Notes: generated by a model not told the origin, from the letters alone. A DNA stretch of 64,000 nucleotides from Arbacia lixula (GCA_963669155.1 CAVLGW020000001.1:280501-344500), one strand, 5' to 3'. Positions 11,748-22,539 are shown, numbered from the stretch's first letter. A program made the numbers and translations.

Positions 11748-13517
11748 ATGTCTATAGAAGCGTACATGAGATTAGGCCAACAAGTTGGTCTGCAAGGTCA
11801 AGAACTGCTAGACTTTGTGGAAAGTAGGGAACAGCAACGTAAGGAGGAATTACGTCAGCAACAAGATGCTGAACGTGAGGATAGGAAAAGAGAAAGGGAA
11901 GAACGTGAAAAGGAAAGGGAAGAACGTGAAAAGGAAAGGGAAGAACGTGAAAGGGAAAGGGAACATGAGAGGGAATTGGCTCAGCTAGGAAATGAAGCTA
12001 AAATGGCTTATAGTATCCCTGTTAAGGTGCCTAAGTTGCCAGTGTACAGAGCAGACTCAGACGAGTTGGATGCTTACATATTGCGGTTCGAACGCCATGC
12101 AACCTTACAGAAGTGGCCAACGGAATATTGGGCAGGCGCGTTAGGTAACCTGCTAACTGGTCGTGCACTGGACGTGTACACGTGTATGTCCGCAGAAGAT
12201 GCGAGCGATTACAAGACAGTGAAAGCAATGCTGTTAAAGCATTTCGCTCTAACGAGTGAAGGTTTCCGAAAGCGATTTCGCGACGAAAAACGGGGCAGAG
12301 CTGAAACGTTCTTGCAGTATTCAGCACGGTTAACCTCGTACGCTAAGCGTTGGGTAGAGTTAAGTGGCAGAGAGGCCTCATATGAGACCATACTCGAATT
12401 AATAGTAATGGAACAAATTCTCGAGGGCTGTGATCGTTCAATGGCAGTTTTTATTAAAGAACGCAACCCAAAAGATTTATCTGAATTAGTAGGGATTGCA
12501 GAGCAATATGGCTCAGCGCACGGACCCGCTGCGCGGGGTCCGAATCGCACCGCGCAGCCAAGTGGAAAGCCGCAGAATCCGGCTAACGCTAGACCGCAGC
12601 GAGGAAACGGTTATGTCCCGCTGGCCGAACGGAAATGCTATACATGCGGTAAGCAAGGGCATCTGGCCGTGAACTGTCCTGACCGTGGAAAGCGCGGCTA
12701 CAGCGAGAAAAGATCCGCCACTTCACGGGGGGACTCACGCAAACAAACTGGTAGTGCTTGTATGGTTGGTGTGTGTCCTGAAGAAACGTTCGAAAGTAGT
12801 CAGGAAAGAAATGTCATTGTCGGGGATGATATGAAGTTAGTAGCTCTTCAGTGTGGGCACAAACTTCCGGTCGTTAGTGCAGGTTGTACGGTAGGTATCG
12901 GTATGCCTGTCTGTGAAGGCGTACTAAACGGTAAGTCAGTGAAGGTGTTACGCGACACTGGTTGCAGTACTGTTGTGGTACGTGCAGGGTTGGTAGAGAA
13001 GGATAAGTACACTGGTGAAAGTCAGACTTGTGTCCTTATTGATGGAACAGTGCGGTCTGTGCCGATCGCCACAGTTGAGGTAAGTTGTCCGGTCTTTTCT
13101 GGTAAGGTGAATGCACTCTTTATGACTCATCCCGTGTACGATGTTATTATTGGTAACATTTCAGGAACAAGGAAGCCAGAGGAAGCACAGATCGAGTGGT
13201 CAGCAGAAGTCGCAAAGGATGGAGTGGACGCCGAGAAGCCACGTGATCCGCCAGACGACATCAACGAGGAGGTCAGTGCCGAACCGAGCCTCGATGTCCA
13301 GGAGAGACTGCAGCTGAAGGTAGATGGAACAGAAGCTGCAGCTGTAGAGACACGGGGGATGAAACAACGGAAGGAGAGACCCTGGAAGCCGCTGGAATCA
13401 TCGGGAGGGCCCGAGATACCGCTACTAGAGAGGACATCATTGCTGCTCAGCAACAAGACGAGTCACTGGAGAAACTCCGGAAGTTCGCCGCCGAAGACGG
13501 AGAGCCCAAGACTGTAG
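11748..13517 (+). CDS. gag-pro: Gag-protease frame of the Gmr1-like element
   Basis: The first ATG is at 11748; the frame is open slightly upstream through a GTG. Residues about 25-85 are a charged E/R coiled coil. Residues about 90-260 are the capsid region; its second half (FRKRFRDEKRGRAETF, LELIVMEQILEG) resembles the vertebrate SCAN domain, which is thought to derive from a Gmr1-like gag. A CCHC zinc knuckle CYTCGKQGHLAVNC follows at about residue 297. A retropepsin-like region carries the catalytic LRDTGCS at about residue 403. Pol lies in another frame; members of this family are known or presumed to use frameshifting or read-through. Confidence 0.9.
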   Translation: MSIEAYMRLGQQVGLQGQELLDFVESREQQRKEELRQQQDAEREDRKREREEREKEREEREKEREEREREREHERELAQLGNEAKMAYSIPVKVPKLPVYRADSDELDAYILRFERHATLQKWPTEYWAGALGNLLTGRALDVYTCMSAEDASDYKTVKAMLLKHFALTSEGFRKRFRDEKRGRAETFLQYSARLTSYAKRWVELSGREASYETILELIVMEQILEGCDRSMAVFIKERNPKDLSELVGIAEQYGSAHGPAARGPNRTAQPSGKPQNPANARPQRGNGYVPLAERKCYTCGKQGHLAVNCPDRGKRGYSEKRSATSRGDSRKQTGSACMVGVCPEETFESSQERNVIVGDDMKLVALQCGHKLPVVSAGCTVGIGMPVCEGVLNGKSVKVLRDTGCSTVVVRAGLVEKDKYTGESQTCVLIDGTVRSVPIATVEVSCPVFSGKVNALFMTHPVYDVIIGNISGTRKPEEAQIEWSAEVAKDGVDAEKPRDPPDDINEEVSAEPSLDVQERLQLKVDGTEAAAVETRGMKQRKERPWKPLESSGGPEIPLLERTSLLLSNKTSHWRNSGSSPPKTESPRL

Positions 13518-13603
13518 GTAAGGGGAGTCAAGTACGGTATTACTATAAGAATGGCCTGCTTTTCCGTGAATTTCAGTCACTGCCTACACAGGTCAACGGA
13601 CAG

Positions 13604-16333
13604 ATGTTCACCCAGTTGCTAGTCCCTACTCCCTTCAGGCCTCAAGTTCTACGGCTCGCCCACGACTCGGCATTAGCAGGACATCTCAAGGCAAAGAAGA
13701 CTACGGATCGCATATTGGGTCATTTCTACTGGCCGGGACTACAGTCGGACGTCCGACGGTACTGTGCGTCATGTGATTCGTGCCAAAGGACTACTCCTAA
13801 AGGAAAGGTCGGTAAAGTCCCCGTAGGTATGCCTCACCTGATTGACACTTGTTTCAGGAGAATTGCAGTAGATTTGGTAGGACCCTTACCGCCGATAACA
13901 GAAAAGGGTAATCGATACATTCTAACGGTTGTTGATCTAGCAACACGATACCCCGAAGCAATAGCCCTGCCGAGAATTGAAGCAGAGCGTGTGGCTGAAG
14001 CTTTGATCGAAGTTTTCTCAAGGTTAGGGGTTCCAAATGAGATACTATCAGACAATGGTACTCAGTTTGTATCTGGAGTACTGAAGGAAGTCTCTCGTCT
14101 GCTTGGTGTGAAACAGTTTCACACTTCCCCTTACCATCCTATGGCGAATGGGGCATGTGAAAGATTCAATGGTACATTGAAGCAGATGTTAAGGAGAATG
14201 TGTCAGGAACGTCCAAGGGACTGGGACAGGTATTTGCCCGCCCTCTTGTTCGCCTTTCGTGAGGTGCCCCACGAGAGTTTGGGATATTCTCCCTTCGAGT
14301 TGATGTACGGGAGGACAGTCTGGGGTCCCTTAACCAATCTGAAGGAATTGTGGTCCGAAGACATATCTGAAGAGGAAGTAAAGTCTACTTACCAGTATGT
14401 TCTTGACTTACAGGAGAGGTTGGAGTCAACGTGCAGAGTGGCCAAGACCGAGCTCGAGAAGTCATCGAGGAAGTACAAAAAACACTTCGATGTCAAAGCC
14501 AAGGAACGCAGGTTCGAGTGCGGCGATCGTGTGTTGCTGCTTCTCCCCACCAGCTCCAACAAGCTTTTGATGCAGTGGAGAGGACCGTACGAGGTAGTAG
14601 GAAAGGTGGCGCGGAACAACTACTCACTGCAAGTCGGGAAGAAGAGGAAAACGTACCACGCAAACCTTATGAAGCGCTACCTTGCAAGATCGTCGCCAGA
14701 GCAAGATGATGACGTCAGAGAGGAAAACGACGACGACGAAGAAGTCGTGAGCGAAGTACCTTTGCAGGGACAAGGTGATGACGTCACTGAGGACAGTGAT
14801 AACGGAAGTAGTGAACAGTCTGTACCAACGTGCAGTGCTATCCAAGTCATTGAGGACGGCGATAGTGGAGATGGTGACGGTGTGGTAGGAATTTCATTCC
14901 CCTCATTGGAGCAGACAGAAGGAGTTAATGATGTGAAGTTCGGTGAAGGCATTGATGGAAGACATCGAGCGGAAATGGACGCTCTCATTCATGAGTTCGA
15001 GGACCTCCTTACGGATGTGCCCGGAAGAACAGACATCATCAATCACACCGTGGAACTGAACACGCCAACTCACATACGTTCGAGAGCATATCAAGTCCCA
15101 CAGTCGTTACGAGAGACGATCAGGGAAGAAGTTGACACAATGATGAAGATGGGCATCATTGACAAATCCAACTCTCCCTATGCGTCACCTGTGGTAATTG
15201 TTAAGAAGAGGGACGGCAAAAATCGATTTTGTGTAGATTATCGAAAGATAAATGCGGCAACCGTGATCGACAATGAACCAATACCGAATATGGAGGAGAT
15301 CATCGCGAATGTTGGAGGGGCGACAGTCTTCTCGAAAATCGATCTCTGCAAGGGGTATTGGCAGATTCCAGTAAGACAAGAAGACAGAGCCAAAACAGCG
15401 TTTGTTACGCCTGATGGTCAGTATGAGTTCAAAGTTCTTCCTTTTGGAATGGTCAACTCACCTGCTCTGTTCACAAGGATGATGAGGAGTTTGCTGGAAG
15501 GTATACCCAATGTTGTACACTACATAGACGATATCTTGATCTGCAGCACTTCGTGGGAGGAACACGTCAACGACGTCAGGAGAGTACTCGAGGCACTGAG
15601 AAGAGCAAACCTCACGGCGAGACCGACGAAGTGTCACTTTGGTTGTACCAATGTGGAGTTCCTTGGACACATGGTAAGTGAAGGGAAAATCCAGCCTACG
15701 AAGGAAGGGGTGGAGAAAGTGATGGCAGCAACGAGACCAACTACGAAGAAAGAGGTGAGAGCTTTTGTTGGCCTCGTAGCATATTATCGCAAATTCATAC
15801 CTAACATGGCTGTGATTGCTGCACCCCTTACAGATCTCACCAAGAACAACGCACCAAATAAGGTAAACTGGGGAGATGCGGAGGAAACTGCTTTCCGGAC
15901 CCTAAAGGAGAGGGTAAGTAAGTTCCCCATTCTTCGACTTCCGGATAGCAACAAAGAGTTCGTGGTTAGGACAGACGCGTCGGATGTGGGCATCGGAGCC
16001 GTTCTCATGCAGGCTCACGAAGGCAAGTTGTTTCCGGTGCAATTTGCAAGTCGTAAATTGCTCGCACGCGAGCGCGCATACCCAATCATTGAGCGTGAAT
16101 GTTTGGCGGTAGTGTGGGCGGTCAAGAAATTTGCGTACCATTTGCATGGGCGAAAGTTCAGACTGCAAACTGACCATTTTCCGCTGGCCAATCTGTCCAA
16201 AACGCAAATGAAAAATGCAAGAGTGATGAGATGGGCACTCGCAATGCAGGCACATCGGTATCATGTAGAGATAATCAAGGGATCAGATAATGTTGGGGCA
16301 GATTATCTGAGCCGCTGCTCTTCTGTGGAGTGA
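13604..16333 (+). CDS. pol: Pol frame: integrase, reverse transcriptase, RNase H
   Basis: The listed Met is arbitrary, because the pol frame is already open upstream, where it overlaps the end of the gag-pro frame. The order is: zinc-binding HHCC (AHDSALAGH, CASCDSC) at about 20-57; integrase core D90, D150, E186 with D-x35-E spacing; GPY/F motif at 327-329; an acidic linker; reverse transcriptase with YIDD at 640-643; RNase H with TDAS (D791), IERE and TDH. There is no chromodomain. Integrase before RT is the mark of the Gmr1 group. The frame is 909 codons from this Met. Confidence 0.92.
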   Translation: MFTQLLVPTPFRPQVLRLAHDSALAGHLKAKKTTDRILGHFYWPGLQSDVRRYCASCDSCQRTTPKGKVGKVPVGMPHLIDTCFRRIAVDLVGPLPPITEKGNRYILTVVDLATRYPEAIALPRIEAERVAEALIEVFSRLGVPNEILSDNGTQFVSGVLKEVSRLLGVKQFHTSPYHPMANGACERFNGTLKQMLRRMCQERPRDWDRYLPALLFAFREVPHESLGYSPFELMYGRTVWGPLTNLKELWSEDISEEEVKSTYQYVLDLQERLESTCRVAKTELEKSSRKYKKHFDVKAKERRFECGDRVLLLLPTSSNKLLMQWRGPYEVVGKVARNNYSLQVGKKRKTYHANLMKRYLARSSPEQDDDVREENDDDEEVVSEVPLQGQGDDVTEDSDNGSSEQSVPTCSAIQVIEDGDSGDGDGVVGISFPSLEQTEGVNDVKFGEGIDGRHRAEMDALIHEFEDLLTDVPGRTDIINHTVELNTPTHIRSRAYQVPQSLRETIREEVDTMMKMGIIDKSNSPYASPVVIVKKRDGKNRFCVDYRKINAATVIDNEPIPNMEEIIANVGGATVFSKIDLCKGYWQIPVRQEDRAKTAFVTPDGQYEFKVLPFGMVNSPALFTRMMRSLLEGIPNVVHYIDDILICSTSWEEHVNDVRRVLEALRRANLTARPTKCHFGCTNVEFLGHMVSEGKIQPTKEGVEKVMAATRPTTKKEVRAFVGLVAYYRKFIPNMAVIAAPLTDLTKNNAPNKVNWGDAEETAFRTLKERVSKFPILRLPDSNKEFVVRTDASDVGIGAVLMQAHEGKLFPVQFASRKLLARERAYPIIERECLAVVWAVKKFAYHLHGRKFRLQTDHFPLANLSKTQMKNARVMRWALAMQAHRYHVEIIKGSDNVGADYLSRCSSVE

Positions 16334-17903
16334 GGGGCAAAATTCAAACTACTCCCTTTCCCTATGCCAATTCCTTTGGGCTGTTGTGTATTCCAGGAGA
16401 AACAAATTGTTAAACCTATTGACACGTTGTAAGTTTTAATTGAGGACAAGAAATTTTGGAAGAAATTTAAGACAAACGAGACATACTTGTGGACAAGTAT
16501 AAGGTGGTCTGCATTGGCAAATTTGTGCACAAACATGGTATAGTAAATGCAGGGCGATACCATCGTCTTTCCATGGTGACACCATCTATTTAGTTAGAAA
16601 TCAGAGGCAACGCTCAAGAAAACTCATCAATCCACATACAATATACTAACATTTCAGAGACTTGACAAAATGATCACACCTTCCATTGACATAATACGTT
16701 CATGCGTCCTTTTATGACACTAATGCGAATAATGAAATTTACACCATGAGGACAACAACAAAATGACAAATAAAATTTACTCTTTTATAGAAGAAGGTCT
16801 CGGCTACATCATAGTGAAATTTGGGATAAAATTGACCAAGGATTACTGAGATATGCAAAAGCGAGTAAAAAAATTCATGACGTCATAATTGAAAATTCAT
16901 TTTTTCGATTCATATGCCAATATGATGACGTCACCATGTATTTACCGGTAAAATGACACATGAAATGACATCTACATTTCATATTCTTTCCAAATATTAA
17001 AAAAAAATTGGGGGTCACCGGCCATTCTGAAGAGCTTTGGCCGTTTGAAGGTAGTCATGTTTTTTGCAATATTTGCACACAAAAACGTATTGACGCACGC
17101 GCAGACTTTGAACTTTGACGCACCCGCACGACCTTGTTATTGCATGGAAATGGCTCAAAATGACAGGATGTGTTGTTTGTAGTGTCAGAAACATGAAACT
17201 AGTGAAAAAACGGAACTTTGACGTTTTGTTCGCGTTACGCACGGAAAAACGCGCGAACACGCGCGCACGCGCGGAAATTTTTGAAATGCTAGAAATGGCC
17301 TGAAACATATGCAAAACAATTTTGAGTTCATTTGGAGCATTTTAAAATTTTGCGCGCGCGTTTTTGCACTAACGTACGCGTACGCGCGCGTTTTGATTTA
17401 TTGAAATTTATTGTATTATTATTAAATTTATGCATGTCAATTTTCATTAGCTATTAATGATTGGTTCTAGAGCTACATGAGGTAATAGATTTTCATTAAA
17501 CTGCTCGTAGATGACGTCACGATGACGTCATGACCTTGAAAATGTTGCTGGACCATGTTCACATATATACCTATATATGGTAAACATTTCATGAAACATG
17601 GTCCATGCATTGTTGAGATATCGATGCCACAAAAATTTGGAATAAAAATAAATAAATAAAGAAAGAAAATTCGGACAAACACAAGAGGTGATCTGCCATG
17701 GCATGGCAGACCACCTAAATATCAATTTTGGTCGAGGGCGAAAATTCAAACTTGATTTTGTATATATTAATCAAATTGTCAAAAGGGGTAGTTTCCAGGA
17801 GAAACCAAATGTTCAACTTATTGAAACGTTGTAAATTTTAATTCAGGACAAGAAATTTTGGAAGAAATTTAAGAATAAATGTCAATTTTGGTTGAGGGGC
17901 AAA
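16332..17903 (+). repeat. Duplicated polypurine-tract region before the 3' LTR
   Basis: GAGGGGCAAA just after the pol stop (16332-16341) and again directly before the 3' LTR (17894-17903) mark two copies of a unit of about 160 bp (16332-16473 and 17734-17903). The units share CCAGGAGAAA, AACGTTGTAA-like and GGACAAGAAATTTTGGAAGA blocks. The R1 element at 16477-17716 splits the first unit near its end. The tract at 17894-17903 is the likely plus-strand primer. Confidence 0.75.
16477..17716 (-). mobile_element. R1 composite element, short form, inside the LTR element
   Basis: A reverse-oriented R1 copy of 1240 bp with both ends: CGAGAC plus the ATACTTGTGGACAAGTAT palindrome on the left, and GGCAGACCACCT on the right. 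It is flanked by AAA on both sides (16474-16476 and 17717-17719), the same 3-bp pattern as the copy at 39441. The second unit of the surrounding duplication supplies the unfilled site. It lacks the tRNA-like module of the long copies. Confidence 0.85.
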
Positions 17904-19300
17904 TGTCACAGGTGGGCTTGAAATTTCCATTTATTTTATTGTCTACCATGGTTACTCTTGTCCAGTAAAAGGCATCCCAATTTGTTTCATTTTCTGCCCG
18001 AGTACAAGCCGGTACAGGTGTACCATATGTTTAAACGGGTGATCGAATGTTAAGTCTACCCTTTCATTTATATGCAAATTAGTCGAAAATGTTCAAGTAT
18101 CGCTGTTTTAGTACTTTCGTTCCCGTGGATTTATCCTGGTACTTTTTCCAGTTACGTTTAGTAAATTAATGCATGTTACGGGTTAATTTTGTAGCACCCA
18201 CGCTAGCGTCTCCTTGCCACGCCCGAGGCGATACGTTGGGCAAGGTATTTAACCGTACGTTGTACACGTTAAGGCATTACTTTATTTTGCTTTCAACCTG
18301 TACGGTGGTTTCTTTTTGAGTTCGTGGTGAATTTGTAACTAAGTGTATCCGAAGACAAGCATCCGTCTACAATTGAATCTGAAGTATAACCGAAGTTAAG
18401 CAGCCGTCACCAATTATTGTTTTGTCGTAGCTGCAAGTTTTGAAGAGGTGTCTTCGTTGTAGTTTATTGGAAAACTCATCTTTGGTGGTAAGCTTACTGT
18501 CATTTCTCATTGATGTGAAACTGATAATTATAACTGTTAAACTCATGTTTCAATAGTTCAAGCATTTAAATAATTATTATAAAGTATGTATCATGTCAAA
18601 TTGTAAAAGGTTGACAACTGTGTGATTTTGTACTTCTTATTGTTTGTGCTAATATCCACTTGAAAATAATCTATTTCGGCTTTTAACAAAGTCAGTATTT
18701 AGTGTTGACTTGTAATAAAATGTAACAGTCACAGTATGTTATGCGGACGGGGTGTCTTGTGTGCATGCGTGTGGTTGTTGTGTATTTCTGATAACGTTGT
18801 ACCTGTTTATTCGCGGTTAAGTATTTAAATGACAATTGCCGATTGGTAACTCTTCTCCCACATAGAGTTTGTGTACGGGACTGACGCCACATTACGTGTC
18901 CCTGAACTGTCCACGTCACCACGTCGCCACGTCGCCTACTTCGCTGAGGAGTCGCCCGTCACAAGGTCGCAGCCTCATCGAAGGTCAAGCGCGTCGTCTT
19001 TCATTTGTTCCACGCAGCATCGTTGAAACGGGGCCCCGACCGCGAACTGCCAGGTTTTCGTGTGTTTATTGTTGGTGTGTTTCCGTTTGATTTGGGTGTG
19101 TGATTCATCTGGTCCGTATAAATGATTTGTTTTAATCACGTGATTTTGTTATTGAAATGTAACTAGGATTAATGATATTTTCAGTAACTGATTAAAATAA
19201 TGTTAAGTTTAATTGATTTGTCATAGTCGGTTTGTGGTGTTATTGGTCAACAAGTTTTTCCTCTTTTATTTTACTGTCGGCTCCAAACCGGGCCGTGACA
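17904..19300 (+). repeat. 3' LTR (1397 bp), longer than the 5' LTR
   Basis: Ends match the 5' LTR. An extra segment of about 470 bp (about 18640-19108) lies between the shared GATTTTGTACT and GTCCGTATAAATGATT blocks. The extra part carries AATAAAATG near 18714, a CCAAT-type ATTGG near 18843 and a GC-richer end. It is followed by GTAGC (19301-19305), the right target duplication. Confidence 0.92.
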
Positions 19301-19389
19301 GTAGCGTTTTATATCTGATATGATATCCTCAATAAGCCCCCCCCCCCCCACATATGAAGAAACGAAGGTGCTTCATTAACTTTCCCGTA

Positions 19390-20035
19390 CAATATTGGTA
19401 ACACCCAAGGAAAGATTTGGCCCGAGTCCGAATTGCCCTGTGTCTTAATGGTTACCCACGCCGTTTTGTACGCAACACGAAAATGAAAGCGTTAGAACCA
19501 AAGTAGTACAAGTCTTTCATAGTCTTGCCATACATTGATGGAGTGTTTCTACAACTCAGGCGCTGCCTGGGAAGCAATAGTATCCGATCAGAAACCACCC
19601 TCTGACAGCAACTAAAGATCCGACCCCTCAACACAGACGAGACGGAATTGTATGAAATATACTTTGCAAAGGGTGCGGTCATTCCTACAAAGGTAAAACT
19701 GCCCGACCGATATGGGATAACAAGCACCAACCAGACTTGGATGGGGTTCAGTGCATTTCCCAAGAACGGCACTGGTACACACGTAGGGTAAAGGAAGCCA
19801 TGAATATCCGCCTCAAACACAATGAATTCAATCGAGACAACGGGATCGATATCCACGATTTTTGGATTCGTACAATACGCCGCCATGACACTCCCCGACC
19901 ACCCCATATTAACTATTGACCTTCCCCAATGAATAGCGCCCAGTACCACGCCACTCCCCATTGTACCCGAACCAGTTGCGCTCATTTTTGGTGTTGGCAT
20001 TATATTTTGAAGCCTATTAACTTTTACATGAAAAC
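19390..20035 (+). mobile_element. Penelope-like element remnant (3' part of coding region and tail)
   Basis: On the plus strand pieces read NGYPRRFVRNT, YIDGVFLQLRRCLG, and then a block at 19737-19919 with ISQERHWYTRRVKEA and NRDNGIDIHDFW. These resemble the end of Penelope-like reverse transcriptases and their GIY-YIG-type C-terminus. The remnant is broken. The segment 19918-20040 recurs at 49634-49800, probably the element's 3' tail. The long minus-strand open frame over it is a shadow. Confidence 0.7.
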
Positions 20036-20036
20036 T

Positions 20037-20042
20037 TTTATT
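20037..20042 (-). terminator. Candidate poly(A) signal for the minus-strand GTPase gene
   Basis: AATAAA on the minus strand, about 205 bp beyond the stop codon of the exon at 20248-20480. It lies within the Penelope-like tail, so the gene may borrow it. Position alone supports the call. Confidence 0.35.
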
Positions 20043-20247
20043 TTATCACAGGTGTTGTTCGCGACGACCCAAGTCTATCAATAAAGTGTCGGAGAACCAC
20101 CAAGAAAACATACACGAAGAATGCTACCATCTGACGTGAACTTAACGTTGTTCGTTGATACATGAGAATGCATAGATAGCACCTTACCTTTTACATCTCA
20201 CCCAATGCAAGTTAAACGAAAATCACCTAATTTTGCATTTAACGTAC

Positions 20248-20480
20248 CTATTGAAATTGCTGACGAAAGTTGGCTATCTCACGCCCGGCATGCTGGCACT
20301 CCTTTACCATTCTTAACACTGTGATTTGCATTTCAGGTGTTAATTTTCCCGGTGTCGCTGCCTCGTTTGCAATGTGGAAGATTTGTGAAACTCCATAGGT
20401 CTGTAGGTTATTTGCAACCCTACATTTGTCACCCTGATCACTCTTGTCGGCGTGAGTAACCACTGCAATCGGATATCGCC
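20248..20480 (-). CDS. Last coding exon of an IFI44-like GTPase gene
   Basis: The acceptor TTCGTTATTACAG precedes the exon, which starts with two bases completing a Gly codon. It reads YPIAVVTHADKSDQGD, YGVSQIFHIANEA, then a helix-like MQITVLRMVKECQHAGREI, and ends at TAG (20248-20250). THAD occupies the place of the GTPase G4 (N/TKxD) motif and matches THVD of human IFI44L. The following I.N and LR.M pattern also fits that family's C-terminus. A strong donor-like GTACGT follows the TAG, but the stop is in frame. Upstream exons are proposed at 45756 and 59918. This could instead be one exon of a separate paralogue or a gene fragment. Confidence 0.6.
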
Positions 20481-20739
20481 CTGTAATAACGAAACAAACA
20501 TTTGCATATTTTATTATGTTTATTGTATAATATATTCCTGTTCTTCTGGAGACATGAATGCAAACAAGATAATTCGAAATTGGGGTATACATTCACATAA
20601 ATGTTGTCATTAGGGATCTCTCACAATACTTTGGTATCACTAGACAACGGTGATTTGATGGCTAGTGAGCTAATATTCATTTTTTGGACAAATGCAGCAA
20701 AATTTAAGTCACACAGAAGTAATTTCTTTGCCTACCCTT

Positions 20740-22500
20740 ACAAAAATATGATGTGGTACTTCTGCGGTAACACCACACATCAGTACCACAGTGAACGCAA
20801 ACGAAAAATACCACATGATATTTCTATATTTTGGGGACAAATACCACACAACGGTAAGCAATACCACACATATACCACACAAAAGTACCACACAGGAATA
20901 TCACACAGCAGTAACATGCAACACCCCCGTACAAAAATATCCTGTGGAATTCCTGTGGAATTTCTATGGTATTGTATAATACCACAAAAAATATCTCAGG
21001 AATGAAGAGGTACCACATATACGGCAGAGGTGTAGCCAGTGGTGCCCATGTGGTACGGAATAAACCTCAGGAAAAAAAGAGAGAAATTATACCACACAGT
21101 GCCATACAGCAGCGTTGTTGTTTTTTTTGTATAGTTATGATAGAGTATAATACCACATAAAATGCCATAGGGATGAAAAGGCCGACACAGATCTCAGCGG
21201 TACTGCAGGGGTGTAGCCTGTGGTATCCATGTGGTAAAGAAATACCATATGAAAAGACCACAGAGATGATATACCACACAGCAGTGCAGTGGTATTTATA
21301 TGGTACAGACGTGTGTGAAACACAACGCTTACACAGAGTGAGGAGAGAGAAAAAAAAAAGAGAGAAAGAGACAGACATAGAGACAGAGTTAGAGATAAGG
21401 CGACAGAGAGAGAGAGAAAAGAGAGAGAGGATTGGACAAAGTGGCAGTGAGAGAATGTGTAATATAGACATACTGTGGGGTTATCAGGGGTTGCCACTAT
21501 ATGAAATACCACCTATAGGAAAACCATGTATAACAGGATATGAACTGCACCTGGCACTGTGTTAATCTCTTCTGTGGTACCCATGAGGTACGGAAAATAC
21601 GATAGGAAATACCACAGAGAAAGATTATGCCACATCAATACAACACAACAGTTCTGTGGTTTCTATGTGGTACAGTGTAATACCACATAAAATTCCACGG
21701 GGATAAGAAGGTCTACACAAATTTATGTGGTACTGCAGAAGTGTCGCCTGTTATACCCGTGTAGTACAGAAAATACCGATGGAAACACCAAAGAGAAATA
21801 AATATGCCACAACAATACTATACAGCGGTGCTGTGTGCTGTGGTATTTATATGGAACAGTGCAGTAACATAGAAAATACCATAGAGATGAAAATGCCTAG
21901 AAAAATCATGTGCTAAGGCAAAAGTGTCGTCTGTAGTACACATGCGCTACACGAAATACCACAGAAAATAACAAAAACAAACATACTACCACAACAATAC
22001 AGATTCATAACGTTATGCAGACGTGTCGGATGGGGTACCCATGTGGTAAGGAAAATACAATGGGAAGTATCACAAAGAAAAATTATACCACAGCAATACC
22101 ACACAACAGTGCTGTGGTTATCTATATGGTTCAGTGCAATACCACAGTGATGAAAAAGCCTAAACAAAAATACGTACTAAAGCAAATGTGTCGAATGTGG
22201 TACCCATAAGGTACGGAGAATACCATAGGAAATACCACAGAGAACAATTATACCACAAAGAAAGATTATGCCATAGCAATACCACACATACATTCTGTGG
22301 TTTCCATAATGGTACAGTGTAATAGCATAGCAAATACCATATTAATAAGAAGGTCTACACAGATTCATGTGGTACTGCAGAAGTGTCGCCTGATATACCC
22401 ATGTGGCACAGAAAACACCATAGGAAAAAACAAAGAGAAAAAGGCCCACAAAATACCATGCAGCGGTGATGTGTGATGTGGTATGTATATGGTGCATTTT
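20740..22500. repeat. ACCACA-rich satellite, units of about 165-190 bp
   Basis: Roughly nine to ten diverged units. Each has GTGGTAC(C)CATGTGGTA-like, GAAATACCACAGAGA and AATACCACACA-GCAGTGCTGTGGT blocks. GTGGTACCC-type landmarks fall near 21573, 21750, 21932, 22032, 22194 and 22385. TACCACA and its complement TGTGGTA alternate, so units can form internal stems. A GAGA-rich segment (21340-21440) interrupts the array. Open frames in it are products of the repeat. Confidence 0.8.
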
Positions 22501-22539
22501 TTTATACGCACACTTCTGTCAAAAAGCCGTATGTTATAA

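Larger units (their letters stand above)
10618..19300 (+). mobile_element. Gmr1-like Ty3/gypsy LTR retrotransposon, nearly whole
   Basis: An 8.7-kb element with LTRs starting TGTCAC and ending GTGACA, 5-bp target duplications, a primer site, a gag-protease frame, and a pol frame whose integrase comes before reverse transcriptase and RNase H. That order is Ty1/copia-like but is known in Gmr1-type gypsy elements of deuterostomes. The LTRs differ at roughly 10-12 positions over about 930 shared bases by eye, so the insertion is young. An R1 element (16477-17716) sits between pol and the 3' LTR. Both long frames look open. Confidence 0.92.

Noticed and set aside
17015-17314. 99-codon frame similar to the one at 39824-40117
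   Set aside because: Both are in R1 copies. The similarity follows from DNA identity, and the peptide is biased by CGCG runs with no sign of selection that can be judged from two copies.
19452-20000. 182-codon minus-strand open frame
   Set aside because: The plus strand of the same segment carries recognisable Penelope-like motifs, so the minus frame is a shadow.
20601-22209. Many overlapping 60-134-codon open frames
   Set aside because: They lie in the ACCACA satellite on both strands and repeat its units; no domain is seen.
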